A stretch of 64,000 nt of DNA from Microbacterium sp. SMR1 (GTDB taxonomy: Bacteria > Actinomycetota > Actinomycetes > Actinomycetales > Microbacteriaceae). The translations under genes were made by a program, and so were the position numbers. The notes beneath the pieces are model-generated. The model saw only the letters and a list, made by a program, of their open reading frames with translations, searched no databases and had not been told where the DNA came from. Of the stretch, positions 45,261 through 56,979 are shown piece after piece (positions within the stretch are counted from its first letter, which is position 1; every line of letters begins with the position of its first letter). The DNA is taken from contig NZ_QMBN01000003.1 of the NCBI RefSeq assembly GCF_003289625.1, forward strand, positions 124,001-188,000, read 5' to 3'.

Positions 45261-46586
45261 ATGACCGTTTCCGCCTCCGCGCTCCACGATGAGCGCAAAG
45301 CCCGCCGCGCCGCCTTCGGCTCGTTCGTCGGCACCTCGATCGAGTGGTACGACTTCTACCTGTTCGGAACCGCAGCCGCTCTCGTGCTGCCGACGGTGTT
45401 CTTCCCCGGCGCGGATCCGGCCATCGGGCTGCTGGCATCGTTCGCGACCTTCTGGGCGGGCTTCCTCGCGCGGCCCCTCGGCGGACTCTTCTTCGGCCAC
45501 ATCGGCGACCGTCTCGGACGCAAGAACACGCTCGTCGTCACGCTCATGATCATGGGCGTCGCGACCTTCCTCATCGGGCTCCTCCCCGGGGCCGACGCCT
45601 GGGGCATGGCCGCCCCGATCCTGCTCATCGTGCTGCGGGCCGCACAGGGGTTCGCGGTCGGCGGCGAGTGGGGCGGAGCCGTCCTGATGGCCTCGGAGAG
45701 CGCGCAGAAGGGACGGGGCGTGCGGTCGGCGATGTGGGTGCAGCAGGGTTCACCGGTCGGCAGTATCCTCGCCACCGTCGCGTTCCTGCTCGTGGGGCTG
45801 CTCGACCAGGAGGCCTTCCTCTCGTGGGGCTGGCGGGTGCCCTTCCTCGCCTCGGCCGTGCTCGTCGCCGTCGGGCTGCTCATCCGGCTCAAGGTCGAGG
45901 AGTCGCCCGAGTTCGAGGCGGCTGCGTCGGATGCCAATGTGCCCCGCATTCCGATCAGCGAGCTGCTGCGTCATCATTGGGGCACCCTGCTGGTCGGCGT
46001 GCTCGCGTGCGGCCTCGGCATCGGCGGCGCCTATTTCACCTCGACGTTCATGCTCTCGTACACGACGACTCAGCTGGGCGTCGACCGTCAGACGATGCTG
46101 ATGATCCTGCTCGGCACGGTCTTCGTGCAGTTCGCCTGGCAGCCGATCGCGGCGCGCATCGCCGAACGCGTCGGGACGGCACGGTTCATGGTCGTCAGCC
46201 TCGTCGCGGCGATCGTCATAGCGTTCCCGGCATTCCTCGTCATCTCGTCGGGCGAGCCACTCGGCATCTTCCTGGTTCTCGCGGCGGTCATGATCCCGAC
46301 CTCGGGCTACTACGCGGTGCTCGCCGGCTTCCTCGCTCAGGCGTTCCCCGTGCGCATCCGCTACACGGGCATCTCGGCCGCGTATCAGCTGTGCGCCACC
46401 CTCATCGGCGGCACCACTCCCCTGCTCGCACAGCTCGCGCTGAACATCGGCGGGGGCAGCTGGGTCGGGATCGCGGTCTTCTACGTCATCCTCATCGGCA
46501 TCACCCTCGTAGGTGTCGTGGGCGTGACGGTGCGCAGCGGCTTCTCGGCCGCCGCGGAGAAGCGCGAGCGCGAGGTGTCCGCATGA
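45261..46586 (+). CDS. MFS transporter, metabolite:H+ symporter (MHS) family
   Basis: A 441-residue permease with twelve membrane segments. The start FGSFVGTSIEWYDFYLFGTAAAL and the loop GHIGDRLGRKNTL are typical of the MHS (ShiA/ProP/KgtP) group, which takes up organic acids and similar solutes with protons. AGGACC-type spacing before the ATG is weak. It overlaps the amidohydrolase gene by four bases. Confidence 0.93.
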   Translation: MTVSASALHDERKARRAAFGSFVGTSIEWYDFYLFGTAAALVLPTVFFPGADPAIGLLASFATFWAGFLARPLGGLFFGHIGDRLGRKNTLVVTLMIMGVATFLIGLLPGADAWGMAAPILLIVLRAAQGFAVGGEWGGAVLMASESAQKGRGVRSAMWVQQGSPVGSILATVAFLLVGLLDQEAFLSWGWRVPFLASAVLVAVGLLIRLKVEESPEFEAAASDANVPRIPISELLRHHWGTLLVGVLACGLGIGGAYFTSTFMLSYTTTQLGVDRQTMLMILLGTVFVQFAWQPIAARIAERVGTARFMVVSLVAAIVIAFPAFLVISSGEPLGIFLVLAAVMIPTSGYYAVLAGFLAQAFPVRIRYTGISAAYQLCATLIGGTTPLLAQLALNIGGGSWVGIAVFYVILIGITLVGVVGVTVRSGFSAAAEKREREVSA

Positions 46587-48232
46587 GACTCGACGCGATC
46601 ATCGAGAACGGGCGCATCCGCACCGGCGATGCCGAGCGACCGATGGTCTCGCGGGTCGGGGTCTTCGCTGGGCGGGTCGTCGGGGTCGATGAGGAGATCG
46701 ACGGTGCGACCGCGGAGCGCGTGCTCGACCTCGGCGGCGCTCCCGCGGTGCCGGGCTTCCATGACGCGCACCTGCACTTCAGCCTCCACGGGCAGAAGCT
46801 CCTCCGGCTCGATCTTTCGCACACGGCACAGCCCGACCTCGACGCCGTCTACGCGGCGATCGCGACGGCCGTGGCTGCCACCGCTCGCGGCGCGTGGGTG
46901 CTCGGGCGCGGACACGACCAGAACAAGCTCGGCCGCCACCCGCAGCTGGCCGATCTCGATCGCATCGCGCCCGACAACCCGGTCTACCTCGAACACACCT
47001 CGGGACATATGGGCGTCGCCAACAGCGCCGCCTTCCGGGCCATGGGCCTCGACCCCTCCGCGCTGCCGCATCACGTCGACGGCGGACACATTTCACGCGA
47101 CGCCGACGGCCACCCCGACGGCCTGCTGCAGGAGCGGGCGCAGGAGCTCGTCACGGGCGGGTTCCTGCCGGTGGCACTCGATACGCACCGCGAGGGCTCT
47201 CGGCTGGCCTCGGCCGACCTGCTGGGATACGGCATCACGACCGTGACCGAACCGGGCATCGGGGCACCGGGGCAGATCGGGCAGAGCCCCATCGAGCTGC
47301 GCGCCTACCAGGAGGGAATCGAGGCCGGCGACATCCGCCTGCGCATCAACGCCATGCCCTACATCCGCGTCATGCACGACCTGGGCGCGATCGGCGGCGG
47401 CGCACGAGGATGGGGGCTCGACTTGGGAGCCCGTACCGGGCTCGGCGACGACCGACTGCGCATCTCGGGGACCAAAGTACTCAGCGACGGCTCGCTCATC
47501 GGACGCACAGCGGCGATGTGCTGCGACTTCAGTGACGACCCGGGCAACCGGGGCTTCCTGGTGTGGGAGGAACCGCAGCTGCGCGAGATGATCCGCGACG
47601 CGCACCGCAACGGCTGGCAGATCGCCACTCATGCGATCGGCGACCGAGCGCTCGATGCGCTGATGGATGCCGTCGACGCCGCGCAGCGGGAGTTCCCCCG
47701 TCATGATCCGCGGCACCGCATCGAGCACTGCGGCGTCTCGCGTCCCGACCAGATCGACCGAGTCGTCTCACTCGGCCTCATCCCGAGCCCGCAGGGCCGG
47801 TTCGTTTCCGAGACCGGCGACGGCCTGCTCGCGGCCGTCGGACCCGAGCGCGCCGACATGGTCTACCGCATGCGGACCTGGCTCGACCGCGGTGTCGAGC
47901 TGCCCGGTTCGACCGACGCCCCCATCGTGCACCCCGACCCGATCGCGAGCATCCATGACATGGTCAACCGCCGCACGGCGGCCGGTGTGCCGCTCGCGCC
48001 CGCCGAAGCGGTGTCCCCCGCACAGGCTCTACGGGCCTATACCTACGGTTCCGCCTACGCCGCGCGCGAAGAGCATGTCAAGGGCACCATCCGCCGCGGG
48101 ATGCTCGCCGACCTCGCGGTGCTCAGCGACGACCTGCTCGAGGTCGACCCCACGCGCATCTCGTCGATACAGGTGGGCGCGACGATCGTCGGAGGCGAAC
48201 TCGTGCACGACCGCGGCGCGGTCGTGTCGTGA
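46583..48232 (+). CDS. Amidohydrolase, YtcJ/NfdA type
   Basis: A 549-residue metal-dependent hydrolase. Metal ligands are visible: HDAHLHF near residue 60, GTKVLSDGSLIG near 296, THAIGDRALD near 350, HRIEHCG near 380 and GSTDAPIVH near 445. The family hydrolyses N-substituted formamides and cyclic amides. ATG overlaps the MFS stop by four bases, so uptake and hydrolysis of the same compound are likely. The substrate is unknown. Confidence 0.92.
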   Translation: MRLDAIIENGRIRTGDAERPMVSRVGVFAGRVVGVDEEIDGATAERVLDLGGAPAVPGFHDAHLHFSLHGQKLLRLDLSHTAQPDLDAVYAAIATAVAATARGAWVLGRGHDQNKLGRHPQLADLDRIAPDNPVYLEHTSGHMGVANSAAFRAMGLDPSALPHHVDGGHISRDADGHPDGLLQERAQELVTGGFLPVALDTHREGSRLASADLLGYGITTVTEPGIGAPGQIGQSPIELRAYQEGIEAGDIRLRINAMPYIRVMHDLGAIGGGARGWGLDLGARTGLGDDRLRISGTKVLSDGSLIGRTAAMCCDFSDDPGNRGFLVWEEPQLREMIRDAHRNGWQIATHAIGDRALDALMDAVDAAQREFPRHDPRHRIEHCGVSRPDQIDRVVSLGLIPSPQGRFVSETGDGLLAAVGPERADMVYRMRTWLDRGVELPGSTDAPIVHPDPIASIHDMVNRRTAAGVPLAPAEAVSPAQALRAYTYGSAYAAREEHVKGTIRRGMLADLAVLSDDLLEVDPTRISSIQVGATIVGGELVHDRGAVVS

Positions 48233-48264
48233 TGGTGCCGCAGCTGCGGTGACGCCCGGCCGGA

Positions 48265-49476
48265 TCAGCCGCCGATGTCGAGGGCGACCTTGATCCAGCC
48301 GGGCTCGCGGCGGTCGAAGGCCTCGTACGCATCGATGACGCCCGCCAGCGACTCGTGCGCCGTGATGAGGGCGGTGGGATCGAAGACACCGGCGGCGACC
48401 ATGTCGATCAGCGGAGGCGTGACGCTGTGGTGATCGCAATTACCCATCCGCACCGTGAGGTTCTTGTTCATGGCCTGCCCGATCGGATAGACCTCGGCCA
48501 GCGGTGAGTAGACCCCGATGATCCCGATGCGGCCGTACTTGGCGACCATCTCGACCGCCCAGCGCGACGCCTGCGACGGAGCGTCTCCCGGTCGCCAGAG
48601 ATCGCCCTGGGGTGCGATGTCGGGCGCGACCTGCGCGACCTCTTCGTCGAATCCCGCCGCGGCGTCGTCATCCGGAGCGGCCGGCCCGCGAGCCGGACGC
48701 TCGGCATCCACCCCCACGGCGTCGATGACGCAGTCGGCCCCGATGTCGTTCGTCAGCTCCATGACGGCCGACACGGGGTCGACGTCGTTGAAGTCGACGA
48801 CCTCTGCCCCGAGGGTCCGTGCCTGTGCGAGGCGATCCGCGACGCCGTCGACGACGATAACGCGTCCCGCCCCCTGCTTGAAGGCCGAGACGACGGAGAA
48901 CTGCCCGACGATCCCCGCTCCGAGCACGACGACGATGTCGCCCCGGGAGACACCGGCGAGCTGAGCGCCGAACCAGGCGGTCGGGAAGATGTCGGAGAGC
49001 AGGATCGCCTGATCGTCCGTGACGGAGTCGGGCAGCTTCGTCATCGTGTTCTGTGCCCACGGGATGCGCGCATACTCGGCCTGCAGGCCGTTGACCGGAC
49101 CCGTCGCCTCGGGCCCGCCGAAGAAGGATGTGCCGGCGTGCGGCCCGTTCGGGTTCGCCACATCGCACTGCGCGGTGTGCCCGTCGCGGCAGTAACGGCA
49201 CGCGCCGCACGACATCGTCGAGTTGATCACGACACGGTCGCCGGGTTGGAAGCCGCGGACATGTTCGCCGACCTCGGTCACGACGCCGACCGCTTCGTGT
49301 CCGAGGATGGTGCCCTCCTTCATCCCCGACATGGTGCCGCGGATGAAATGAAGATCGGTGCCGCAGATCGCGCTCCGGGTGATGCGGACGATGGCGTCAT
49401 GCCCGTCTTCGATGCGCGGTTCCTCGACCTCGTCGAGCCGGATGTCGCCGATGCCGTGCCAGACGACTGCCTTCAT
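48265..49476 (-). CDS. Zinc-dependent alcohol/formaldehyde dehydrogenase-like
   Basis: A 403-residue medium-chain dehydrogenase. The catalytic zinc site is CGTDLHF and GHEAVG, the structural zinc site is SCGACRYCRDGHTAQC, and NAD binding is VVLGAGIVGQF. The insertion AAAGFDEEVAQVAPDI is shared with the glutathione-independent formaldehyde dehydrogenase (FdhA)-like branch, so that substrate class is likely. GAGTGAGGAGCG precedes the ATG. Confidence 0.92.
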   Translation of the reverse strand: MKAVVWHGIGDIRLDEVEEPRIEDGHDAIVRITRSAICGTDLHFIRGTMSGMKEGTILGHEAVGVVTEVGEHVRGFQPGDRVVINSTMSCGACRYCRDGHTAQCDVANPNGPHAGTSFFGGPEATGPVNGLQAEYARIPWAQNTMTKLPDSVTDDQAILLSDIFPTAWFGAQLAGVSRGDIVVVLGAGIVGQFSVVSAFKQGAGRVIVVDGVADRLAQARTLGAEVVDFNDVDPVSAVMELTNDIGADCVIDAVGVDAERPARGPAAPDDDAAAGFDEEVAQVAPDIAPQGDLWRPGDAPSQASRWAVEMVAKYGRIGIIGVYSPLAEVYPIGQAMNKNLTVRMGNCDHHSVTPPLIDMVAAGVFDPTALITAHESLAGVIDAYEAFDRREPGWIKVALDIGG

Positions 49477-49580
49477 GATCGCTCCTCACTCCAGGGGAAG
49501 ACGACCACGCTAGGGAGAGGCCGGGATGCCGCGCGAGGCGGTTGCGAACCCCTGCTGCCTGCCGTACCGTCGGCGGGCGC

Positions 49581-50699
49581 TCAGATCCGCGGCATCGCCG
49601 CGCGGGCCTCGGCCTGCGGCATCCCCGCCGCCGTGAGCAGATCGACGACCAGTGGACGCAGCGCCGTGATGACGTTCTGGTCGCCGAGTGAGGAACCGGG
49701 CGCCAGACTGGTCGGATCGAGCCGGGTCGCGACCGCGAGCAGCGACTCTCGGGCGGCCGGTTCCAGCGCGATGTCGTCGATCGACTGGCCCAGCAGGTCG
49801 GCGGCGCGCGCGATCTGGGCGAGCAGGTCCGCCGCGATCGGGCGCGGCTGGCGGTCTTCGAGGGCGTACACCACGCGGCGCGCGATGACCCGGAGGTTGC
49901 GTGTCGCGAGGTCGAGGGATGCGCGCATCCGGTCCTGCCGTTGCAGCTCCTCACGCTGGCGCCGGAGGAACGGCGAGATGCGCGCTACGGCGAGCCCGGA
50001 GTCCAGCGAGGTCGTCCAGTCGTCGACGAGCGGCTGCAGCGCCCGCGCCTTCTCGAGTCCGCGGTCGGCACGCACGCGGTCGCCGCGGCGCAGCGCCTGG
50101 ATGACCGTCGCCGCCGCGCCGTCGAAGTCCGCGAACAGGGCGCGGCCCGCGCGCGAGACTTCGCGCAGCGGCCGGCGCGGCAGCAGGGCCGTCGCCAGCA
50201 GCGCGGCCACCGCTCCCACCGATCCGTCGACCAGGCGCAGGAACGGCATGCTTCCGGGAATCGCGATCACGATCACCGACTGGATCGCCGCCGAGATCGC
50301 GAAGCTCGGCTGCGCCGAGAGCGCCCGTGCGGTGAGCAGCGTCGCGGCGAGAGCCAGGGCGAGCTGCCAGGTTCCCGATCCGACGACGACCACGATGAGC
50401 TCCGAGACGAGCACGCCCACCAGCATCCCGATCACCGTCTCGAGAACCCGACGAGGCCGCGCGTCGCGCACCAGACCCAGGCTCGAGATGGTCACGGTCG
50501 CCGCGAGCAGGGGCGACGGATGCCCCAGCGCGAGGTGCGCGAAGGCGTAGGCCGCGGATGCCGCGACGACGATCTGCACGATCGCCGGAGCGGAGTCGCG
50601 CGCGCGCTCGAAACCCCGTCGCGGGCGCACGCGCGCCCGCCAGCCGGTCGCGATGGGTGCGGTGACGGCGGGCGGCTCGTCGGAGCGCTCGGGCGACAC
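49581..50699 (-). CDS. FUSC-family membrane protein
   Basis: A 372-residue protein with six hydrophobic segments in the first half (AIVQIVVAASAAYAFAHLAL onward) and a helical cytoplasmic half (EKARALQPLVDDWTTSL). It matches the FUSC (fusaric acid resistance/aromatic acid exporter) half-size form. It follows ygfZ after one base, so it is the last gene of the operon. Substrate unknown. Confidence 0.85.
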   Translation of the reverse strand: MSPERSDEPPAVTAPIATGWRARVRPRRGFERARDSAPAIVQIVVAASAAYAFAHLALGHPSPLLAATVTISSLGLVRDARPRRVLETVIGMLVGVLVSELIVVVVGSGTWQLALALAATLLTARALSAQPSFAISAAIQSVIVIAIPGSMPFLRLVDGSVGAVAALLATALLPRRPLREVSRAGRALFADFDGAAATVIQALRRGDRVRADRGLEKARALQPLVDDWTTSLDSGLAVARISPFLRRQREELQRQDRMRASLDLATRNLRVIARRVVYALEDRQPRPIAADLLAQIARAADLLGQSIDDIALEPAARESLLAVATRLDPTSLAPGSSLGDQNVITALRPLVVDLLTAAGMPQAEARAAMPRI

Positions 50700-50700
50700 G

Positions 50701-51789
50701 TCAGGTGCGGCGGCTCAGGCGGGGCAGCCTCGGCGGCGCAGCGGTGCGCCCGGCGTCGGGCGGCACGACGACCTCCTGCACAGCGGCCACGCTCTCGCCG
50801 TCCGCGTCCACCACGAGCTCGGCGTCGACGGGCACCGACCGCTTGACGATGGCCAGGGCGATCGGGCCCTGCTCGAAGTGCCGGGCGACCGAGGTGATGC
50901 GACCGACTTCGTCGCCGTCGCGGCGCACGACCGCTCCGCGTTCCGGAAGCACCGCGTCGCTGCCGTCGAGCTGCAAGGCCACCAGCCGGCGGGGCGGGTG
51001 GCCGAGGTTGTGCACCTTCGCCACCGTCTCCTGGCCGCGGTAGCAGCCCTTCGACAGGTGGACGGCGGTGCGGAGCCAGTCGACCTCGTGGGGAAGCGTC
51101 ATGCCGTCGGCCTCGGTGGCCGCGCGCGGCCGCCACGCGGCGACGCGCAGGGCGTCCGCGGCCCATCGCCCGGCGACACGGCGACGGCCCGCGGCGGCAT
51201 CGTCGGCGAGCCGGTGGAGCTCCTCGCGGTCGACGACCGCCTCGGCCCAGTCGCGTCCGGCGCCGGGATGCCCCTCGCCGGCCGCGTACCCCCACCCTCC
51301 GATCGAGACCTCGGGCCACGGGTCGCGCCACACGGCGGACGATGCGAGATCGGCCACTGCGGATGCCGTTCCGCCGACGACCGCCGTGTCGCCGGAACGA
51401 TCGACGACCTCGACCCGCAGCCGGAACCGCATGCGCGTGAGCCAGGTGATCAGCGCCTCGAGACGCTCGACATCGGTGATGAGCCAGGTCGTCTCGCCGT
51501 CATCAACGACGGATGCCGCGTGCTCTACGTGACCGTGCGGGTCGAGCACGAGCAGTTCGGTGCTCTCCCCCGGGAGCAGCTGCGTCAGCGCCTGCGACGT
51601 GAGCGAGTCGAGCCAACTGAGCCGGTCGGGGCCTGCGACCGTGACCACTGCACGGTCGCCCAGGGGTGCGACCGCACCGCCACTGTCGAGGAGCTGCTGC
51701 TCGCGCATCGGATTGCCGATGTGCGTGAGCCCCAGGTCGTCGCACACCGCTCCGTCGACGCCGGCGAAGGTCGCGCCGTCGCCCGGCAT
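50701..51789 (-). CDS. ygfZ: YgfZ/GcvT-domain folate-binding protein
   Basis: A 362-residue tetrahydrofolate-binding protein for iron-sulfur cluster maintenance. The key motif KGCYRGQE lies near residue 248, and EVDWLRTAVHLS just upstream. The ATG at 51789 (PGDGATFAGVDG) abuts the nitrobindin stop; a GTG one codon earlier would overlap by four bases. Acts with haem or Fe-S proteins, consistent with the nitrobindin neighbour. Confidence 0.92.
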   Translation of the reverse strand: MPGDGATFAGVDGAVCDDLGLTHIGNPMREQQLLDSGGAVAPLGDRAVVTVAGPDRLSWLDSLTSQALTQLLPGESTELLVLDPHGHVEHAASVVDDGETTWLITDVERLEALITWLTRMRFRLRVEVVDRSGDTAVVGGTASAVADLASSAVWRDPWPEVSIGGWGYAAGEGHPGAGRDWAEAVVDREELHRLADDAAAGRRRVAGRWAADALRVAAWRPRAATEADGMTLPHEVDWLRTAVHLSKGCYRGQETVAKVHNLGHPPRRLVALQLDGSDAVLPERGAVVRRDGDEVGRITSVARHFEQGPIALAIVKRSVPVDAELVVDADGESVAAVQEVVVPPDAGRTAAPPRLPRLSRRT

Positions 51790-52394
51790 CACTCGGCCTT
51801 GGCCAGACGGGCGGACGCGTGCGAGGCGAGCTCGCCACCGAGCGCCGCGATGTCCCACGCCCAGAGGAGGTGGCCGTCGACCAGCCCGTACATGCGAGTC
51901 GCCGCGGTGTACTCCTTCGCCCCCGCCGTGCGGACGACGGCGTCCGTCGCGAGGTCGATGCGCGGCCCGCGGACCTGCCCGAGGTAGAGCTCGCTCACGC
52001 CGTCGGAGTGCACGAGGGCGACCTCCAGGTCGAAGCCGCCTTCAGCGTTGCGGAGCGCCTCGACGTCGTCGACGGTGCGCTCGCGCCCGGGTGCGGATGC
52101 CGGAAGCAGTCCCGGTCCCGCATCCTCGGCTCCTGCCGGACGCGCGACCCTCCAATAGCCGGTCTCGGCGACCAGCGGGCGGATGCGTGCACCGCTGTCA
52201 TCGAGGAGCCAGGCGCTGGCGGAGTAGTTCAGATAGTCGCCACCGTCGTGGCTGAAGCTCACCTGGTGCGCGAACTCGCCGGTCAGATGACCGTCGGCCG
52301 TCTCGTAGTCGATGACGCCCGAGCCCTCCCAGACTCCGAGCAGCCACGACAGCGGGACGAGGTCCGCCGGCAGGTCGGTGGGCAGCTCGAGCAC
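51789..52394 (-). CDS. Nitrobindin-type haem-binding protein (THAP4-like FABP fold)
   Basis: A 201-residue beta-barrel protein. LLGVWEGSGVIDY near residue 18 is the family's GxWxGxG motif, and LVAETGYWRVARPAG and LLWAWDIAALGG follow. Mycobacterial and plant relatives bind ferric haem and act on peroxynitrite. The GTG start is four bases after the stop of the 37-residue gene. Operon with ygfZ and the FUSC gene. Confidence 0.9.
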   Translation of the reverse strand: MLELPTDLPADLVPLSWLLGVWEGSGVIDYETADGHLTGEFAHQVSFSHDGGDYLNYSASAWLLDDSGARIRPLVAETGYWRVARPAGAEDAGPGLLPASAPGRERTVDDVEALRNAEGGFDLEVALVHSDGVSELYLGQVRGPRIDLATDAVVRTAGAKEYTAATRMYGLVDGHLLWAWDIAALGGELASHASARLAKAE

Positions 52395-52398
52395 GATG

Positions 52399-52512
52399 TC
52401 AGCGCTGGCCGCGGTAGAGGTTCTTCACGACGACACCCGACACGAAGACGATGGCGAGCGACGCCAGTCCGAGCAGGCCCACGTAGAAGATTTCGAGCAC
52501 GAGGAGATCCAT
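52399..52512 (-). CDS. 37-residue single-helix membrane protein
   Basis: A 37-codon gene reading MDLLVLEIFYVGLLGLAS at the start and VVVKNLYRGQR at the end. One membrane helix (about residues 3-28) is followed by a basic cytoplasmic-type tail. A TAGAGT hexamer (52524-52519) lies exactly six bases before the ATG, matching leaderless starts in this window. Four bases separate it from nitrobindin, so it heads the operon. It is too short for normal gene finders. Function unknown. Confidence 0.72.
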   Translation of the reverse strand: MDLLVLEIFYVGLLGLASLAIVFVSGVVVKNLYRGQR

Positions 52513-52565
52513 GTCTCTACTCTATGCCCGCGCGGACCGTTCACGCCTGTGGCAAGCGGTTGCGG

Positions 52566-52856
52566 TCAGGCTCCGACGAGCGACGCGAGCCCGAACCCGA
52601 TGCCGACGAAGCCCATGACGAACAGCGCGCCGAGCACACTCACGGCCACGCGCTCGATGAAGCCGCGCACCCGTCCCAGCGCCAGCTGGATCGCGAAAGC
52701 GAGGATCAGGCAGCCGCCGAGGGCCACCGGCATCCACATGGCCCGGTCTTCGGCGGGGGCGAGGATCCCGACGACGACTGCGGCGACAGCCGCGGCGATC
52801 CAGACGGCGACGACTCCGACGACGGTGCGCGGGGGTGCGAGATCGGGCGTGGTCAC
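52566..52856 (-). CDS. Small three-helix membrane protein
   Basis: A 96-residue protein with three hydrophobic segments (VVGVVAVWIAAAVAAVVVGI, VALGGCLILAFAIQLAL and VAVSVLGALFVMGFVGIGF). GTG start; a CACAAT hexamer (52868-52863) lies six bases upstream, suggesting a leaderless mRNA. Divergent from glnR. Function unknown. Confidence 0.78.
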   Translation of the reverse strand: MTTPDLAPPRTVVGVVAVWIAAAVAAVVVGILAPAEDRAMWMPVALGGCLILAFAIQLALGRVRGFIERVAVSVLGALFVMGFVGIGFGLASLVGA

Positions 52857-52964
52857 CGTCCCATTGTGGCCCACCATGTCGCGCGGTGCGACGGTGCGCA
52901 CAGGCCGCGCCCAGCGAACGCCTAAGATGAGGTCACGTCCCGGCCGCTCCCGGAGGAATCCCCG

Positions 52965-53663
52965 TTGGCACAGCTTCTCGTTCTGAGTTCCACGCACGGC
53001 GGTGGTCTCGCGCTCCCGGCGCTCGAGCTGCTCAGCCACCGGGTGCGGCAGATCCCCGCCGAACCCGCACAGCTGGTCAACGCCCCCAGCGCCGAAGTCG
53101 TCTTCGTCGACGCGCGTCATGACCTCGTGGGGGCGAAGTCGCTGTGCAAGATCCTCGGCAGCACCGGCATCGACGCACCGCTCGTGCTCATCGTCACCGA
53201 GGGCGGCCTCACCGCCGTCTCCACCGACTGGGGCATCGATGACGTCATCCTCGCGACCGCCGGCCCCGCCGAGATCGACGCGCGCATCCGTCTGGCGATC
53301 GGACGTGTGAGCAAGGAGGCGGTCTCGAGCCGCATCCAGACCTCCGGCATCACGATCGACGAGTCGTCGTACTCAGCGAAGGTGCACGGACGGCCGCTCG
53401 ATCTCACGTACAAGGAATTCCAGCTGCTGCACTTCTTCGCGACGCACCCCTCGCGGGTGTTCACCCGCGAGCAGCTGCTGAGCGAGGTCTGGGGATACGA
53501 CTACTTCGGCGGCACGCGCACGGTCGACGTTCACGTCCGGCGACTGCGCGCGAAGCTCGGCGACCTCGAGCAGCTGATCGGCACCGTCCGCAACGTCGGC
53601 TACCGCTTCAACGTCTACGAAGACGAGCCGGTTCCCGCCGGCGGCGCATCCGCGCAGAGCTGA
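52965..53663 (+). CDS. glnR: GlnR-type orphan response regulator (nitrogen control)
   Basis: A 232-residue OmpR-type regulator similar to actinobacterial GlnR. The receiver domain has [20 protein letters not shown] with an Asp but without the full acidic pocket, and the winged helix is [13 protein letters not shown] with [18 protein letters not shown]. GlnR works without a kinase partner. TTG start after CGGAGGAAT; a TAAGAT -10-like sequence lies at 52923-52928. No kinase gene is adjacent, which fits. Confidence 0.9.
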   Translation: MAQLLVLSSTHGGGLALPALELLSHRVRQIPAEPAQLVNAPSAEVVFVDARHDLVGAKSLCKILGSTGIDAPLVLIVTEGGLTAVSTDWGIDDVILATAGPAEIDARIRLAIGRVSKEAVSSRIQTSGITIDESSYSAKVHGRPLDLTYKEFQLLHFFATHPSRVFTREQLLSEVWGYDYFGGTRTVDVHVRRLRAKLGDLEQLIGTVRNVGYRFNVYEDEPVPAGGASAQS

Positions 53664-53713
53664 CTCTCCGCCTCGTTCACCGGCAGGACACGCAGGACTG
53701 CCATGATGAGGGG

Positions 53714-55878
<2,165 letters not shown>

Positions 55879-55882
<4 letters not shown>

Positions 55883-56817
55883 CCGACACCGCGGTGTACG
55901 CGGCAGGCGGAGTCGTCTGGCGGTGGGTCGACGACAAGGTCAGGGTGCTGATCATCCATCGCACCAAGTACCGCGACCTCACCCTGCCCAAGGGCAAGGT
56001 CGATCCCGGTGAGATGCTCGCCGAGACGGCCGTGCGCGAGATCCGGGAGGAGACCGGCATCTCGGTCCGGCTCGGTCCGCCCGTCGGTGTCTCGAAGTAC
56101 CACCTGCCGAGCAAGAAGCAGAAGATCGTCCACTACTGGGCGGCTGAGGCGACCGACCTGGCGATCAGGATGTCGACGTTCGTACCGAACAAGGAGATCG
56201 CCGCGCTCGAGTGGATGAGTCTGAAAAAGGCTCGCAAAGCGCTCAGCTACCCGGTCGACGTCGAGATCCTCGACGAGTTCGTGCGGCTCGTCGACGAGCG
56301 CGCCATCGACACATTCCCCCTCATCGCGCTGCGGCACGCGAAAGCCGTGGCTCGCGAGGACTGGGACGGCGAGGATGCCGCGCGGCCGCTCTCGTCCCGA
56401 GGCAAGAAGCAGGCGCACGCGATCGTCGGCCCGCTCGTCGCGTTCGGCGTCCGCCGCATCATCTCGTCCGACGCGCGGCGATGCGTGCGCACCGTGACGC
56501 CCCTGGCGGCCGCGATCAGCAAGCGGATCGACAAGTCTCCGCACCTTTCGCAGGACGCCTGGGAGAACGGTCAGGCCGATGTCCGGTCGGTCGTCGGTGA
56601 TCGCGTGCGCGCCCGCAAGCCGGTCGTGCTCTGCACCCACGGCCCGGTGCTGCCCGACCTCCTCAGCGAGATGGCGCTGGCCACCGGCACCCTGCGCGGG
56701 TCGTATCTCGGCAGCGCCTCATCGCTCGAGACGGGCGCATTCTCGGTCGTGCACCTGCCGCGGGAGAACCCCGGGGCCGGGATCGTCGCAATCGAAACCC
56801 ACATGCCGAAGGTGTGA
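55879..56817 (+). CDS. MutT1-like NUDIX hydrolase fused to histidine phosphatase
   Basis: A 312-residue two-domain protein. Residues 1-145 are a NUDIX hydrolase ([20 protein letters not shown] box), and residues 155-312 a histidine phosphatase ([16 protein letters not shown], second His in [11 protein letters not shown]). The order matches mycobacterial MutT1, which sanitises 8-oxo-GTP and cleaves diadenosine polyphosphates. ATG overlaps the ppk1 stop by four bases. Confidence 0.93.
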
Positions 56818-56871
56818 TCTCGCACGCGATGATCCCCCGATAGCCGCGTCTTTCCGGGGCTGGGGAGCGCC

Positions 56872-56889
56872 GTTCACCTTCTGTTCACC
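56872..56889 (+). promoter_or_regulatory. PHO box (RegX3/PhoP site) before pstS
   Basis: Two GTTCACC units (56872-56878 and 56883-56889) are repeated with an 11-base period. This is the PHO box bound by RegX3 or PhoP-type regulators and lies 91 bases before the pstS start. Confidence 0.88.
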
Positions 56890-56979
56890 CCCACAGCGCA
56901 CTCTCGTAAGGGACGGTGTCTACCGTTCGGGACGAACCTGCACCGGGTTCTCGTCATCAACATGCGAAGGATTCACACA

